Assembly: GCF_021018895.1 (NCBI RefSeq)
Contig: NC_079382.1
Coordinates: forward strand, 15,233,501 to 15,297,500
DNA from: Seriola aureovittata
Taxonomy: Eukaryota > Chordata > Actinopteri > Carangiformes > Carangidae
Direction of reading: 5' to 3'
Length of the DNA stretch: 64,000 nucleotides
The notes below the pieces were generated by a model that saw only the letters and a program-made list of their open reading frames with translations, was not told the DNA's origin and ran no database searches. How positions within the stretch are numbered: position 1 is the first letter of the stretch; each line of letters opens with the position of its first letter. Below are positions 39,840 through 51,829 of the stretch, one piece after another. Made by a program: the position numbers and the translations under genes.

Positions 39840-42028
39840 CCCTCCCAAGAATATAATGGTTGATGCCTTTTCTCTTTAGTGCTACCCACCATCACTGGCA
39901 CCTGTGACATGAACGCTTTTTACATCCATGTGAAATACGGGAGTCAAGGCTCCAGTTTCCAGACCATGGTTGGGCCTCTGCAGCTATCCCCTGAGCTGGG
40001 TGAGGCCTACAACTTGAAAGACAACGGCACACACCTCAGTCTTGTGGTGCCATACCAGGCCAAGGCCACTGCGTTTGAGGTAGGTCAAGTACAGGAAACT
40101 CCAAACTGGCTTAAATCCATCTGCACTGGATAACTTCACTTTCTGTCTTGCAGATAATTAACTCCGATTCAGTCAGAGCCCGACTTGACATTCTACTATG
40201 GGATCCAATCAACAACTGGCTGCTTGGAGATTTCTATTTGGCCTGCAGTTTCCCCTTGATGACAACTAGTAAGATTTTTACATTTACTCATTTGGCAGAT
40301 GCTTTTATCCAAAACTACTTACAAGTGATATACAACACTAAATCTTCAGTGTAGTTTCTTTATTTTATTAAAGGAAAAAAAAACAAACATTTAGTATCTT
40401 TTCTTTGCTATAAAACATAACAATTGTTTGTTCTTACCCTTAGACTGCTACCCAAATGGAACAATGACCGCTCTGGCTGTGAAGGTGGAATCAGTCCCCA
40501 ATCTTGAACCAAGTTTACTGACTCTAAAGGACAAGTCCTGCAAACCAGTTTTCAGCAATGATCGATTTGCTTACTTCTCCTTCAGTGCTGATTCCTGTGG
40601 GACCACTAGAATGGTAAGTTACTGTCACCTTTTTAATTTAAGTGCCTTTGGCAAATAGTTTAATGCTGCCTTGTCTTTTCAGTTCTTTGACCAATACATG
40701 CTGTATGAAAATGAAATTGGTCTGTATTACGACAACAACAAAGGAGCCTACACATCACCAATTGATCCTGAATACAGGTAGGAAGAGTGATCCAATCTTT
40801 TTATTCTGAGCTTAATTTGACTTTAATATTATATTTGTTCTCTCCTGTAGGCAAACAGTTTCCTGCTACTATGTTGTCAATGAGACTCAGACTGTTGCAT
40901 TCAGCTATAAACCAAGAAGCAATAACCCTGCAGCACAGATTGGGTCAGGACAACTGATGGTGCAAATGAGGCTAGCCCAAGGTAAGGACTGAATTTAACT
41001 CGGTGGACAAGCCTTTTCTTGGCACAAAATTTTAGTGTAGTGACTATTTTGTAAGATGTGCCTTTTTCTCAAATGGGACTCTTCTCCTCCAGATTCTTCA
41101 TACGAACACTTCTATGAAGCAGAACATTATCCAGTAGTGAAGTACCTGAGGGAGCCTCTGTATTTTGAGGTGGCGCTGATGCAATCCACTGACCCCCAAT
41201 TGGAGCTCATCTTGGAAAACTGTTGGGCAACTCTTCATGAAGACAGGACATCGCTGCCCAGCTGGGACATCATTGTGGACAGGTAATATGCAGTACAAGC
41301 TCACACAAGTAAACTTCCACATCACCAAGAAACTAATGTAGGTAAAAATATTAAGAATTGGTTGCTATTGTCAAAATGGTTCAACTTGAAACCAGCAAGA
41401 TGAGGTCATGAGACAGCTCAGACGCAGAAATTTAAATCCAAATTTCATGGTTTTAAGACACTATAAATGCATCGAGTTTCATTCATTGTTCTTTCCACCA
41501 GCTGTGAGAACCATGACGACAGTTATGTGACCATCTTCCATCCTGTTGTGAGTGATGCCCGAGTTGCTGTCCCATCCCACTTCAAACGTTTCTCTATGAA
41601 GATGTTTACCTTCACTAAAGATGACGAGGTTCTGAAAGATGAGGTAAAGTACTCCAAATGTACAGGCCACAGCACATGGAACGGCTGCATGTAGCTCTCC
41701 ATGCTAAATCCTTCTGTCTGTCCACAGATCTATGTCCACTGTGATGCAGTGATTTGTGACACAAACAGCCAAGCAGATGGTGCCTGCAGAGGCCAGTGTG
41801 CACATCGTACAGGCATGAGTAACTCCAGACAACAAGGGATAAAAGTAAAAAGGGGTAAGTGTTCAAATGTACATGTATGGTGAGAAAAATTGGTCAAACT
41901 GATTCTAAACATGCAACTTGTGACTCATACTCGTCTCATTTCCAGAGCAAAGAAGTACAGACTCAAGCAACCAAAGGCAGATCTCATCTGGACCTATTGT
42001 TCTGTTAAATCCTCAGTCAAATTTCTAA
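36849..42028 (+). CDS. Zona pellucida (egg envelope) protein, ZPAX type, + strand copy
   Basis: Secreted structural protein of the egg envelope. 21 exons: 36849-36868, 36961-37037, 37124-37219, 37306-37430, 37898-38041, 38115-38204, 38355-38519, 38619-38715, 38825-39042, 39123-39279, 39359-39567, 39666-39783, 39880-40079, 40154-40268, 40444-40613, 40683-40777, 40851-40981, 41093-41282, 41502-41643, 41728-41854, 41946-42028; 922 residues. Signal peptide about 1-22; a long N-terminal region with ZP-N-like cysteine patterns (DCAGNLMRL ... QCGYSM ... GCYVDN ... TCSYSRWASREVLCDRNYME); the ZP module from about residue 611 (CYPNGTMTALAVKVES) to about 860 (LENCWATLHEDRT, VHCDAVICD); then a furin-like KVKR near 892-895. 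No trefoil domain and no C-terminal membrane span, which argues for ZPAX over ZP1/ZP2/ZP4. It pairs with the paralogue on the other strand. Confidence 0.88.
37580..37855. repeat. Repeat copy in ZP intron 4 (+ strand gene)
   Basis: Phrases 'gtctgtaaatgtcagaaaat', 'agcaaatcttcaccttggag' and 'ttgactgattaaatg' match the family at 15985 in the opposite orientation. It fills most of the longest early intron of this gene. Confidence 0.5.
38774..38811. repeat. (TTTA)n microsatellite in ZP intron 8
   Basis: About nine tetranucleotide units directly before the acceptor of exon 9 (38825), forming part of its pyrimidine-rich tract. Confidence 0.85.
39808..39839. repeat. Run of 32 T in ZP intron 12
   Basis: Uninterrupted T run between exons 12 and 13; simple homopolymer, length uncertain as such runs are often misread. 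Confidence 0.85.
40270..40335. repeat. Short fish repeat at the start of ZP intron 14
   Basis: 'actcatttggcagatgcttt' followed by 'tatccaaaactacttacaag' is a phrase very widespread in fish genomes. It begins at the donor site of exon 14. I do not know its class. Confidence 0.4.
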
Positions 42029-42033
42029 ATAAA
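42028..42033 (+). terminator. Poly(A) signal overlapping the stop codon of the + strand ZP gene
   Basis: The TAA stop is 42026-42028 and AATAAA is 42028-42033, so the signal shares the last base of the stop. The 3' UTR would be only about 15-30 bases long. Very short 3' UTRs are common in fish ZP transcripts. Confidence 0.7.
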
Positions 42034-43319
42034 TGTTTCTTAAAAAATATTCCAGTTTCCTTTTTCTTAAGATGCTTCTGTTAAAGTGCTGAATATCTCT
42101 TGCTTTCCAAATTGCATTACATCATGTCACCCTACTTACTGTACAGCCAGTCATTGGTGAATTCTGGCAAACTTGAGGTCTGTGACCTTGGACTACTGTA
42201 AGCAGCATTTCTGTTCCTACTTTTGGAGATGCTGTTTCAGATTGGCCAGATCAACAATGGGTTACATTTGTATACAGATAAATACACTGGCAGCAGCAAG
42301 AAGTTCATTAAATGTTCAGATGATTGTCACTACGCTATGGACTCCCTGTAGCGCATGAAGTTTCAGTTCAGAGGTTTTGATAATTGCATCTGGAAATTTC
42401 TGCCTCCAAATCAATACAAGAGTAGTGGATTAATGAAACTTCATTTGTCATGCTCAGAGACCCTAGATTTCCAAAAGCAATATTTGACTTACTGTCATAT
42501 TAAACCCCTTTTGAAGTGGAACCAGTTACACCAAACAATCCATAATGGTAATTAAGGAACTGTGGGGAGTGGTCCAAAAATTAGGGTTTTTATTCCTTTT
42601 CTCAAAGGATAGTCTAAATTTGTCACTTGAGTGCTTTTTGACCATATGAATGGTAAACAGGACCTCATCTCTGTATCAAGATATATTCCACATTTATAGA
42701 CAAACATCTAATTCCAAGAAAATGATTGCTTTAAATTAAGATCTAGTTCACCCACCCACCCCAGTAATTATCTCTCACACTCCCTAACTAGACTTTAAGG
42801 TAAGTTTTTCAAATTTTACTATGACCCAATCATACAAAATCTTAAAGATAAACTAGCATGTACCTGTCAAGGGTCTACAAAAGGTTGTGGCAAACCAGGA
42901 TCAGATTGCAAATGAAATATATCCTTGCATGTAACTAAATAATATTCATGGCTGGAAGAATGTTGCACAACGATTTGACACCCTTAAAGTGGGCCGTACC
43001 AGTTCCTTACCGTGATGTTAAACGTGCCTGCGTGACTCACCTTCAAATCTCCTGCGTCGTCCAGACGCTCTAGGTAAATGTTAGTGTGCTAGTTTCTACC
43101 TTTTGCCTTAAATTAGTTTAACTTATGAATGTTAGCTGATATTGGTAATGGACGGGTGCACTAAGTCATTAATTTTAGGAAACACTGGAAGGTTATTGGC
43201 TGTAGAAATATTGACATCAATATAGTTTTACACTAAGTCTTGTGTGGCTCTGGTTTAGTCTTAACTTTTCAAGTTACTAGGCACCCCCTTTGTTTTCAGG
43301 TGTTTCAGCTGGTTGAGTA
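42034..43319. other. Spacer between the + strand ZP gene and the pogo-like element
   Basis: No gene seen. A small CpG-richer patch ('gtgcctgcgtgactcacctt', about 43023-43075) stands out from the AT-rich background, but it shows no coding signal. Confidence 0.4.
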
Positions 43320-45008
43320 GGGGAGACCGGGGATGGTTGTAACACTTTTTGACTCAGCTCCTATAACTTGCAGAATGTTTGCGGTAGGGCACTCAAATTT
43401 TGACACAAAGTACCCTACTTTGTCTACTACAAATAGCAATGTTTTAACTTCTCCAACTATATCACACAATTCATTATTTGATGTCAAATGCAAGGAGTTC
43501 CATTGTTACAACCTACCCCACTACCAGGGTATGTTGTAACACAACCTGGGGTAAATTGTAACAGCAAGATTGAAGAACTAAAAACTGAGACTACACCACA
43601 AAATATGCATCTATATAAGTTTATTGTGCATGTGCCAACACTAAAGCATCTTCCTGTGCTTCACTAAGAACAAAAATAACTCATCACTGATGGCTAAATG
43701 AAGAACAGTGTCAGTGTTAACATTAAAAGAGCTTTTTTAAAGAACATATTCTGATAATACCTATGAATGTTACACATACAGGAGGTCAGAAGTAGCTCAT
43801 AATCCACGCAAAATTACAGGAAGACGTTTGACAATTAGTAAAACAACAAACATGCACACTGTGTCTGTCTTAAATGATAAAACATGAACTTGAGTGTGTG
43901 TATCTGTGTGTGTTATCCATCTAATCAGAGTGATCAGAGTCACAGTGGTGACAGATGTATGTGGGTTTTCCAGGGGTGCAGTTTTCGTGGGCCCAGAACT
44001 TGCAATTTACACATCTGATCCACTTTTCTTTGGGTTTGGAGTTTCCAAAGGGCTCCATGCACACAATTCAAAAATCATCTTCATCTGGGGTGTCCTCACC
44101 CTTATCCTTGTTCTTCTTGGATCTCTTTTTGGCTGTCTTTCTCTCTGCATTATTTGTTTGCGTTTCCTCTTTCCAAATATGGCCATTTTCACATTCTTCT
44201 TACTACTCCTCTTCTTTTCTTCTTCCTCCAAGGCCTGCTTGACTGGTGTATCTGTATAGATGTCTGACTTTCTCCTTGTCGTACCAGTGGTCTTTCTTGG
44301 CCCTGCTTTGGGAAATGGTCTTACAGTAGAGGGACTACTGTGCATTGAAGACTTTTTGACTGCTGTGATAGCCCACACTGGGCAGCTTTTTGAACCTTGT
44401 TCTCTGAGGTTCTGCAATTTCTTGCAGTATCTGCTCAGTGTCACATGGCAGATGGAGTAGTCTTTGGTGACTGACCTCACGGCTTTTCCCTGCCTCACTT
44501 CATCTGATGCAACTAAGTACATGTGCAGGCACACCCCTATTTGTTTTCCTCACCCACTGTCTTGGCATACTGAAAAAAAGGAGTAGGATAGAGAAAATAT
44601 GTGAATTGTGATTATGGGGATGGTTGTAACATTTTCTTATATGGTGTTACAACTATCCCCACCCCTGTCAGCCAATGTTTACCTAGCTGTATCAGCATGG
44701 TGGTTTGAAATTAGCATAGATGAAATGACTCACATTTTACGTAAGAACCTACTATCTTACCTGATACAAGTTACAGAACTCAAACTTCAACAGTATCAGT
44801 ACTAATCAAAATATAGACTTGGTCCCAAAAATTACTTTACCTGAAAATTGATGTTTTGACTGTAAAATCTGCACACTTCCTCTCACAGCCATGCAAATTC
44901 ACATGCAAGATCAGGGAGGAAGTGGTTATACATGAAATTGATCACATGACTCTTATGTTATCCCTTATTGGTGAAAGTGATGCCATTACAACCATCCCCA
45001 GTCTCCCC
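43320..45008. mobile_element. pogo-like DNA transposon, internally deleted
   Basis: 1689 bases flanked by TA on both sides (43318-43319, 45009-45010). The ends are inverted repeats: GGGGAGACCGGGGATGGTTG at the left, and the complement of the right end GGGGAGACTGGGGATGGTTG, one mismatch in the first 20. TA duplication marks the Tc1/mariner-pogo superfamily. Sub-terminal motifs related to GGGGATGGTTGTAAC recur in both orientations near 43505-43565 and 44617-44660, possibly transposase binding sites. The transposase relic lies on the minus strand; its catalytic core is absent, so this copy cannot move by itself. Confidence 0.75.
43921..44568 (-). pseudogene. Broken pogo/Tigger-like transposase (HTH and zinc-finger ends only)
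   Basis: Reading the minus strand, an initial MPRQWVRKTNRGVPAHVL is followed, in another frame, by SDEVRQGKAVRSVTKDY and CHVTLSRYCKK, the helix-turn-helix of pogo/Jerky-type transposases. After a basic, lysine-rich linker another frame change leads to a zinc finger (WIRCVNCKFWAHENCTPG ... ICHHCDSD) and a TAG at 43921. The DDE domain that should separate the helix-turn-helix from this C-terminal part is missing. So there are at least two frameshifts and a large internal deletion: a dead copy. Confidence 0.7.
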
Positions 45009-45034
45009 TAATTGAACAATATAAAATGTGTGGT

Positions 45035-45210
45035 GGAGATAGAGTAGTACATTTACTCTAAGAACTGTAGTTAGAATTTTTAGGTACCTCTACTTTGAAA
45101 TGCAGTGGAGATACTCAGAGGAAAATATGTACTTTCCACTCCACTATATTTGACAGCTTTAGTTCAACTAGCAACATACTGCAAGTTCAGTTTACTGAAG
45201 CATGTGCCTG
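45035..45210. repeat. Fragment of the fish MITE-like family
   Basis: 'gagtagtacatttactctaa', 'ggtacctctactttgaaatg' and 'tgtactttccactccactat' match the family at 23440. It starts just outside the pogo-like element. Confidence 0.55.
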
Positions 45211-45329
45211 TTCTGGGTTCCCTTTCTCCCTGGAGCAAAAGTTGACCCCCTCAATTGTCACTGTATGATTTGTACTCTGCCTTAAATCTTATGATTGAAG
45301 ACTGTAAACTTGCTGTAGCCACTGGCTAT

Positions 45330-45333
<4 letters not shown>

Positions 45334-45382
<49 letters not shown>
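45334..45382. repeat. Run of about 49 A
   Basis: Homopolymer between the repeat fragment and the end of the minus-strand ZP gene; no recognisable retrotransposon body is attached on its left. Confidence 0.85.
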
Positions 45383-45384
<2 letters not shown>

Positions 45385-45630
45385 AGTTTAAGTATCACTG
45401 GAATGAACCTCTTCCACTCAAAGATTTCAGTGAGAGCTCATCTCATTAAAACTTGGGTTTTTTACTGTAGAAAAACTATACTATTATAGCAAACAGAAAA
45501 TTCAGCCCACAAGCAATCTAACGCGATACCATTATGAAAATCAGTTCTCCAAATTGAACATCACCCCTCGACCTCTGGGGTAATATTTCCAAGAAGACAA
45601 TGCCAAGTGTGAACTCTTGTAAAATCATAT

Positions 45631-45636
45631 TTTATT
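45631..45636 (-). terminator. Poly(A) signal of the minus-strand ZP gene
   Basis: AATAAA on the minus strand, ten bases after the TAA stop at 45647. As in the + strand copy the 3' UTR is minimal. Confidence 0.65.
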
Positions 45637-45646
45637 ATTAGGATTG

Positions 45647-48600
45647 TTAGCTTATAAGTATGGGTCCTGACGACAGATGTTTGAAACTGTGTCCATCTGA
45701 AACGGCACGTCTTTGACCTGTGGACGAAGAGAAAAAATATTTTCAAAAGATGCTCACTTCTCCAAATCAGATAAACACTGACAGATTTGAATAAAAGCAA
45801 AGCTAGAGATAGATACTCTTTGTACTAGTGCTTGCAAGGCTTAACTGTATGATATCATTGCATGACATGTCCTACCTTTTATCTTGTTTTGCTGGTTTGA
45901 ACACTGCCCGTTACAAACTCCACCCAGTGGATTTCTGGCATCACAGATCACCACATCACAGTGGACAAAGAGCTGCAAGGTAAGAACACATTTAAGACTA
46001 TTGCGATTGACATTTCCATGTTTATGTCACTTTTTCATCTGTAAACCATGAGTATTCTTAGTTTAAATTACCTGGTGACTTAAGTTATCCTGATCTTCAG
46101 CAAAGGCAAACATCTGGACCTCAAAGCGTTTGAAGTTAGAGGGATACTGAACTCTGGCATCAACCCAAACAGGATGGAACACGACCTGGTACGGGTCTAC
46201 TGGGTTTGCACAGCTGGAACAGAAAAGCAGTTAAAAAAATAAAAATAGTGCCCAATTGTCTGTTTCTATTACACTGGATAAACACAATGCTGCTATTAGT
46301 TGTACTTTGACCATCATTCTTTCTTCACTTTAGCCACCAAATGCAGGTTTCTCACTCTTGCTCACCCTTTGCCACAGACACCACATTATATAGGAAGACA
46401 CCAATTCCCAGTTTCAAATTACCCATCAATGATGAGGTTCCATCTGGGTTTGGAGGTCCTGTCATCATTCAGTGTCGCCCAACAGTTCTCAAGCTCCAGC
46501 GATACTTTGGGATTTGTTGCCCTCATCAGCTCAAACTCAAAATACAGTGGCTGCTGTAAGTACTTCACAAGAGGATACTCCTCAACTCTGCTAAACACGC
46601 TGTAGGAGTCGTCTGAGTGAGGAGAGACAATACATGTTGACACGAGTCGTTATCGTGCATTAAGACTGAGTGAACAAGAGTTATGTGCATAAATAAAAAA
46701 AAATAATGAGAAGGAAATGTTGGGAAATTAGTGTCAATGCATTCACAACTTCCCTTACCTGTAGCAAGTCTCATTGCAACTTGCAGCTCGCCTTTTGCAT
46801 TTTCAGCATAAGGTTCACTCCTTCGAGGTCTGGTGTGGAAGGCTACAGCATGGGTCGTGTTGATATCATAGTAACAAGAAATCCTTAACCTGAGTAAAGA
46901 CACCCATGTGATAGACTTTAAATGTCGTCAAGAGTGGCAAAATTTATTTTAAAAATCTCCATTCGACATTGACTTTTACATTCATTTGGCCTTGCTTACA
47001 TCTGTGATCATACCAGAGAATAATAGTCAGTTCACAGATCCTAGGTGGACATTCATGCCATTATAGGGATGCAACTACCTATTTTGATTATTAATTGGTC
47101 ATGTCAAAAAACAGTTGCTCATTAATCTTTCAAAAAAATAGATCAGTTGTTTGAGCTCCATATGTTAAATTTTTAAGACACTCACTCGTACTCAGGCTCT
47201 TCTGTTTTTGGATCCCTCGTCTTTTGAATTTCATCTGGCAGGGAGATTTCATTTTCATACAGCATCACATTGGGAAAAAACTAAAAATTAAAAAGAAAAC
47301 AAGTGGAAGGAAAACTTAAATTGAGCAGGTCAGTCTCACAGTTAACAGTCTGCATCAGAAAAACATTCAGCAGCATACCATACCTTTCTGGTCGTCCCAC
47401 AGGAGTTCCCAGTGAAGACGAAGTAAGCGTAGCGGTCGTTGCTGTAGGAGGGACCACAGCTAGTGTCTCTGAGGGTGAGCTGACTGGGGTTCAGACTGGG
47501 AACCGACTCTAGTTTCACAGCCAGAGCCGTTATGGTTCCGTTAGGAAAACACTCTGAAAAAGGAGGAGGATCACCAGTTAAGGATGTGTTGTGCGTTTTC
47601 TCAGTGAAAAGTGCTATTTTCTCTTAAAACAAACCGGTCAGCATTGAGGCGAAATTGCAGGCTAAAGAGAATTCTTGGACAATTGTGTTGGTTTCCGGAT
47701 TACTCAGAACCACGTCAAGTCTGTTCCTGATGGATGACGACTCAACAGCCTGAACAATTGTCAGAAACCAAAAGCACAAGAATTACAAAAAGACATTATA
47801 TGGAGCATAATCTCATCAGCAATGTCACAATTATCACTGTTGAACTTACCTCAAACACAACATCAGGGGCTGAAAACGGCACTGCCAAACTCAAGTGTGT
47901 GCCGTTCTCCGAGAAGCCGTACTGCTGAGCCAGACCTGGGGTCAACAGTCGTTTACCCACCATCGTCTGAAAGTTGAAGCCCTCGGTCCCATATTTCACG
48001 AGGACATAGAAGCTTTGATAATCACAGCCACCAGTGATAGAGGGAGGAACTACAAAAGCAGATTTTAAAAGAAGACACTGCATTGAAGTGTAGCTTTTGG
48101 TTTACAGTTCTTGTAAAGAGTCAAAATGGCAGTTACAGCCACTTTGATTCATTTAAGTTGCAACTATTAATTTCATTTTAGCCCTTTGTGCATACTACAT
48201 TGGCAAGACTGACAGATTATCCCTCTTGTTCACCTGTTTGGAAACATCCATCATATCAGAGTACAGACCTGTGTCTATCAATTTAGCTTCCAGATAAGCC
48301 GTGTGAGAAAATGGCGCAAACTCTGGCAGGACCAGCAAACCAAAGGTCAGGTGAAGAGAGTACACCGTTACTCCCATTTCTCTCTGTTGGGAAATGGAAA
48401 GAAAGATGAGCAAACAAAACAAAAGCTGCCACCACCACACAGTATTTTCAGTTCCCAAGCTGAAGTTAAAGCGTACCGTTTGTTGAACGACAGGGTCCGT
48501 GAAGGGCACTTCAAGTGTGAAGACCTTTGAGCTGCTGTTAGGGGACATGTGCTCAAGGACTTTAAAGCCTCTGGCACTGCAGTCTGCCACGGACAAAACC

Positions 48601-51600
48601 TCAGAGGGGAAGGTAATGTTCATTAGTGCCACATCTGAACCAAAAGGCCCAAGCAGCACCTTAAATATCCACTCCTCTGGAACAGTGTCTGTGAGGCAGA
48701 AAAACAAAATGAATGAAGGCAACTGCAATCTATTTAATAATCACAAAAGCACCATAATTACAACACTCACTGTCAATAACTTGTGGAGGTTGAGACAGCA
48801 ACGGTGTGGTGATGGGAAGGAGGACTTTGTATCTGGTGTCCTCGTTAGTGGCGTCTTCAGTCCAGAGCAACTCGAGCATGGGCTCAATCGTGTATGAGGT
48901 GACGTACTGATCATCCTGAACATGACTCTGCAAAAACAATGTCATGACATTATGCACATTGAACAAAAACCTGGCCTCGCCCTGAATCTTGCTTATCTAA
49001 ATCTTTAGTTGCAAAGAGAACCGTTTATTCTTCCTCTTGACACTGAAGAAAGATTTAAAAAGAATACTGACAAGAACGGATTTCAGAGAAGTGGAAAGTC
49101 AGCCATTTGCTTTTGGACTGTACATACCAAAAGACATTTTAAAGAGAAATCATTGAGTATTTTTTTTTTTTTTTTTAAATTTGAACATGGAGATTTGAAA
49201 ACCTCAACTTTTCAAATGGTCTGTCATTGTTGCACTTTTGAAGATTTATGCTCAGTTCTCTAAATCTGTTTTATATAAATGTATGGAGTCATGGGAACTC
49301 TTGCAGGCTGGACAGAGTTATATGCATGACACAAAAACCTAATATAAAGAAAATATATAAGAGTAAGTGTCAGTACTACTGACCTTAAAGTAGCCACCAA
49401 CGGCCCCAACAGGAATTTGGATGACGATATGAATGTCACTGATGAACAAGGCGTATTGTCTGGCAGCCATCTCAGCAGCGTCCAGTCTCTGGCCGTCTAC
49501 GCCCATGTGCACCTCCAACAGGTTGAACTGTCCGGAGGAAATCAGCGGGTCGATGTGCCGGGGCAGGTGCCAGGTGATTTTGTTTGGAGTGAAGGAAACG
49601 CTGCCTGTACAGAAGGTATACACATGAAGTAGGAACTGAAAAACTATAGTGGCAGATTTTAGAACCTACACTGAGGGCCAGTTCAAGTCCACTCTCCTTA
49701 AGTATTACTCATTACTTTTCATTTTATTCATTCAATTAATGAGGGTGATTTCCAGAAATGTTCAACTATTAAGTCAAACACTAATCATCAACACCCACCT
49801 TTAACATGTTTAATTGTTGACTATAAACTTCTTCCAAATGCCCTACAAAAAAAAAAAAAAAATACTGAGTACATGATCTCAGTGTCCTGAGTGATGGCTC
49901 TGGCCCCAGTTACAGTTCTCCAAATATTTTCTTTACCCTCCAGTATCGGACAGGCAGCCGCTGCATCGATTTGAGTCGCCAGCCACTTCTTTTCAAAGAT
50001 GGTAGAGGTTCTGAGCACGGTCATAGGCACTCCTGCTACCTGCAGGGTGAGGTTACACAACATTATGTGTAAATGCTTCGTTTAGTCCATTCAACACTTT
50101 AATGGTAGGATATGCATGCATAATGCAATGCAAATATAAAAAGTAGCCCACCAATGTATGTATCTGTGCCAACTAGATTTGAGACAAAGTAATTAATTTA
50201 AAAGGCAGTTTGATCACATTGTGTGATCTAAATCCAAAAGGCTGCAAGTGTAGGGAAGTTATGTCATCCCCTCAGGCTGCAAGTAATGTAACCAGAGCCT
50301 GCCTGAGGGATGAGATTTAAAATCTGGCTGTTTGAAATTTAACTGCACTGGACTCACATTCTGGGTGTATGTTTGAGGCGAAGTCTTCGGACTTCGCAGG
50401 ACCAGCCTTGAAGGAGTGTTTGCTATCCCATAACCACTTCTCTGGGCCTCAGTCACCGTCATAGTCTGTTCCTCAGGAGTGAAGAACACGAGTGTTGTGA
50501 TTCTGAATCCAGCATCTATTGGCGTTTTCTGTGAGGCAAATGTGAAGAAATGTCACGTTTCCAGATTTAGAAATAAATAAATAAAAGATTTAAAAAAAAA
50601 ATAAATTAAATAAATCAGCTCATCTAACCTCTGCAGCTCGTCGAGGATCACCAAACTTTGAATTAGCTGCTGGGACGGGATGTCCAGGCAGGGCATAATC
50701 ATCTGGAGCTGCCCTCTTCACAGACACCTAGAGATAGGCAACTCTGTAAGTGATATTCCATCCCTCCCTCCCTCTCCCTTCTACAGTGACTTCAAATGTA
50801 CCAGACTTGATGCCTATATGGGACATAAAGCCACTTATCATACAGAAGGGAACATGACCCCTGAGAGTCCTGCAGCCTTCACTTGCCTCCATATAGTTAC
50901 GATTACAGACTATTTCCCTGGAGGCCCAGGCAGGGTAGTGGCAGGTTTCAGCCACCTGGTACAGCTCATCTTCAACCATCCGGTTCCCATGCAATCGAAG
51001 ATTCAGTGTTGTCTTGTATGCTCTATCTTCCTGCAAACGCACAGAGAGGAAACTCAAAGCCACATTAGGACACATTTGGTTCTGCTTTACAAGAATAAAA
51101 TCTCCAGTCTTGTTACCAGGTTTTGAGCAAAACAGTTTTGAAGGGAGGCATAAATCACGGTGTTCCCCAGCTGGTCTGTCTTCATGCTGAAGCCACACTG
51201 AGACACTAAACTTGGCGTGAGAAGGATGGCGGAGTTATCTGAGGAGGAAAAGAAAAAGAAGGTAGTTAGAGAAAAAGTGAGACAGTTTAAAAAAAAATAA
51301 ATTTAAAAAAATTTAAAAAAATTAAAATTCAGAATTGTTAACCTACTTATGACAACTGCAACTTCAAGCAGATTCCCTCCAAGTGGACCAACATCCACAC
51401 GCATGATGTTCCCCAGACATGTTGAGCCGATATCTGCGATTAAAGGTTTATATTAAAAAAAGTTAAAAACAGTATTGTTAAAAATTGCACTGCAGCAGCT
51501 GAAAAATGGACAAAACAGACAAAACATACTTATAGAGGGCTTCTTTTGAGCTTCAATGTTCACCACTGCTATCAGGAGAGTAATCCACCTGAAAGAGATT

Positions 51601-51694
51601 GAATCATTTTCAAATAAATGAAATCTGAAACTGGGAACATGTAACAACATATAAGAACAAAAACTACAAACCCTAATCCGACTAAATAACCCAT
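45647..51694 (-). CDS. Zona pellucida (egg envelope) protein, ZPAX type, minus strand copy
   Basis: Paralogue of the + strand ZP gene with the same 21-exon plan. Exons in order of translation: 51672-51694, 51530-51588, 51347-51433, 51117-51238, 50887-51030, 50629-50727, 50358-50528, 49937-50039, 49384-49604, 48771-48927, 48477-48688, 48269-48383, 47850-48049, 47635-47749, 47384-47553, 47186-47280, 46759-46889, 46423-46612, 46072-46213, 45876-45972, 45647-45717; 907 residues. Signal peptide MGYLVGLGWITLLIAVVNIEA; ZP-N-like cysteines (TCLGNIMRV, QCGFSM, TCHYPAWASREIVCNRNYME); ZP module from about residue 610 (CFPNGTITALAVKLES) with LENCWATLNDDRT and VHCDVVICD; a basic site GQRR near 886-889; no membrane span. 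The intron after exon 5 has a GC donor (GAG|GCAAGT). Lengths of exons 5, 10 and 13-19 are identical in the two copies. Confidence 0.88.
47060..47175. repeat. Truncated repeat copy in a ZP intron
   Basis: 'atagggatgcaactacctat' to 'tcattaatctttcaaaaaaa' resembles an end of the family at 15985. It lies in the intron between exons 17 and 16 of the minus-strand gene. Confidence 0.4.
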
Positions 51695-51742
51695 GGCACG
51701 AGACGTGGCAAACTGGTCACTTTAGAGCCCCTGTTTTTGCAG

Positions 51743-51825
51743 CTTTTATTGAAGTTTTTGTTGGGAGTAAACTCTACAGGCCTTGAGGGAGGTTCCTGCT
51801 GAAGAAATACAGCCACACACAGGTG
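51743..51825 (-). promoter_or_regulatory. TATA-like box and E-box upstream of the minus strand ZP gene
   Basis: On the minus strand ATAAAAG lies at 51743-51749, about 50 bases before the start codon, and CACCTG at about 51820-51825. The arrangement (E-box then TATA-like box) mirrors the + strand ZP promoter. Confidence 0.4.
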
Positions 51826-51829
51826 GATC

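Noticed and set aside
43023..43080. CpG-richer patch ending near a GTAAATG donor-like site between the ZP genes
   Set aside because: No start codon, coding bias or partner exon; noted only as a compositional island.
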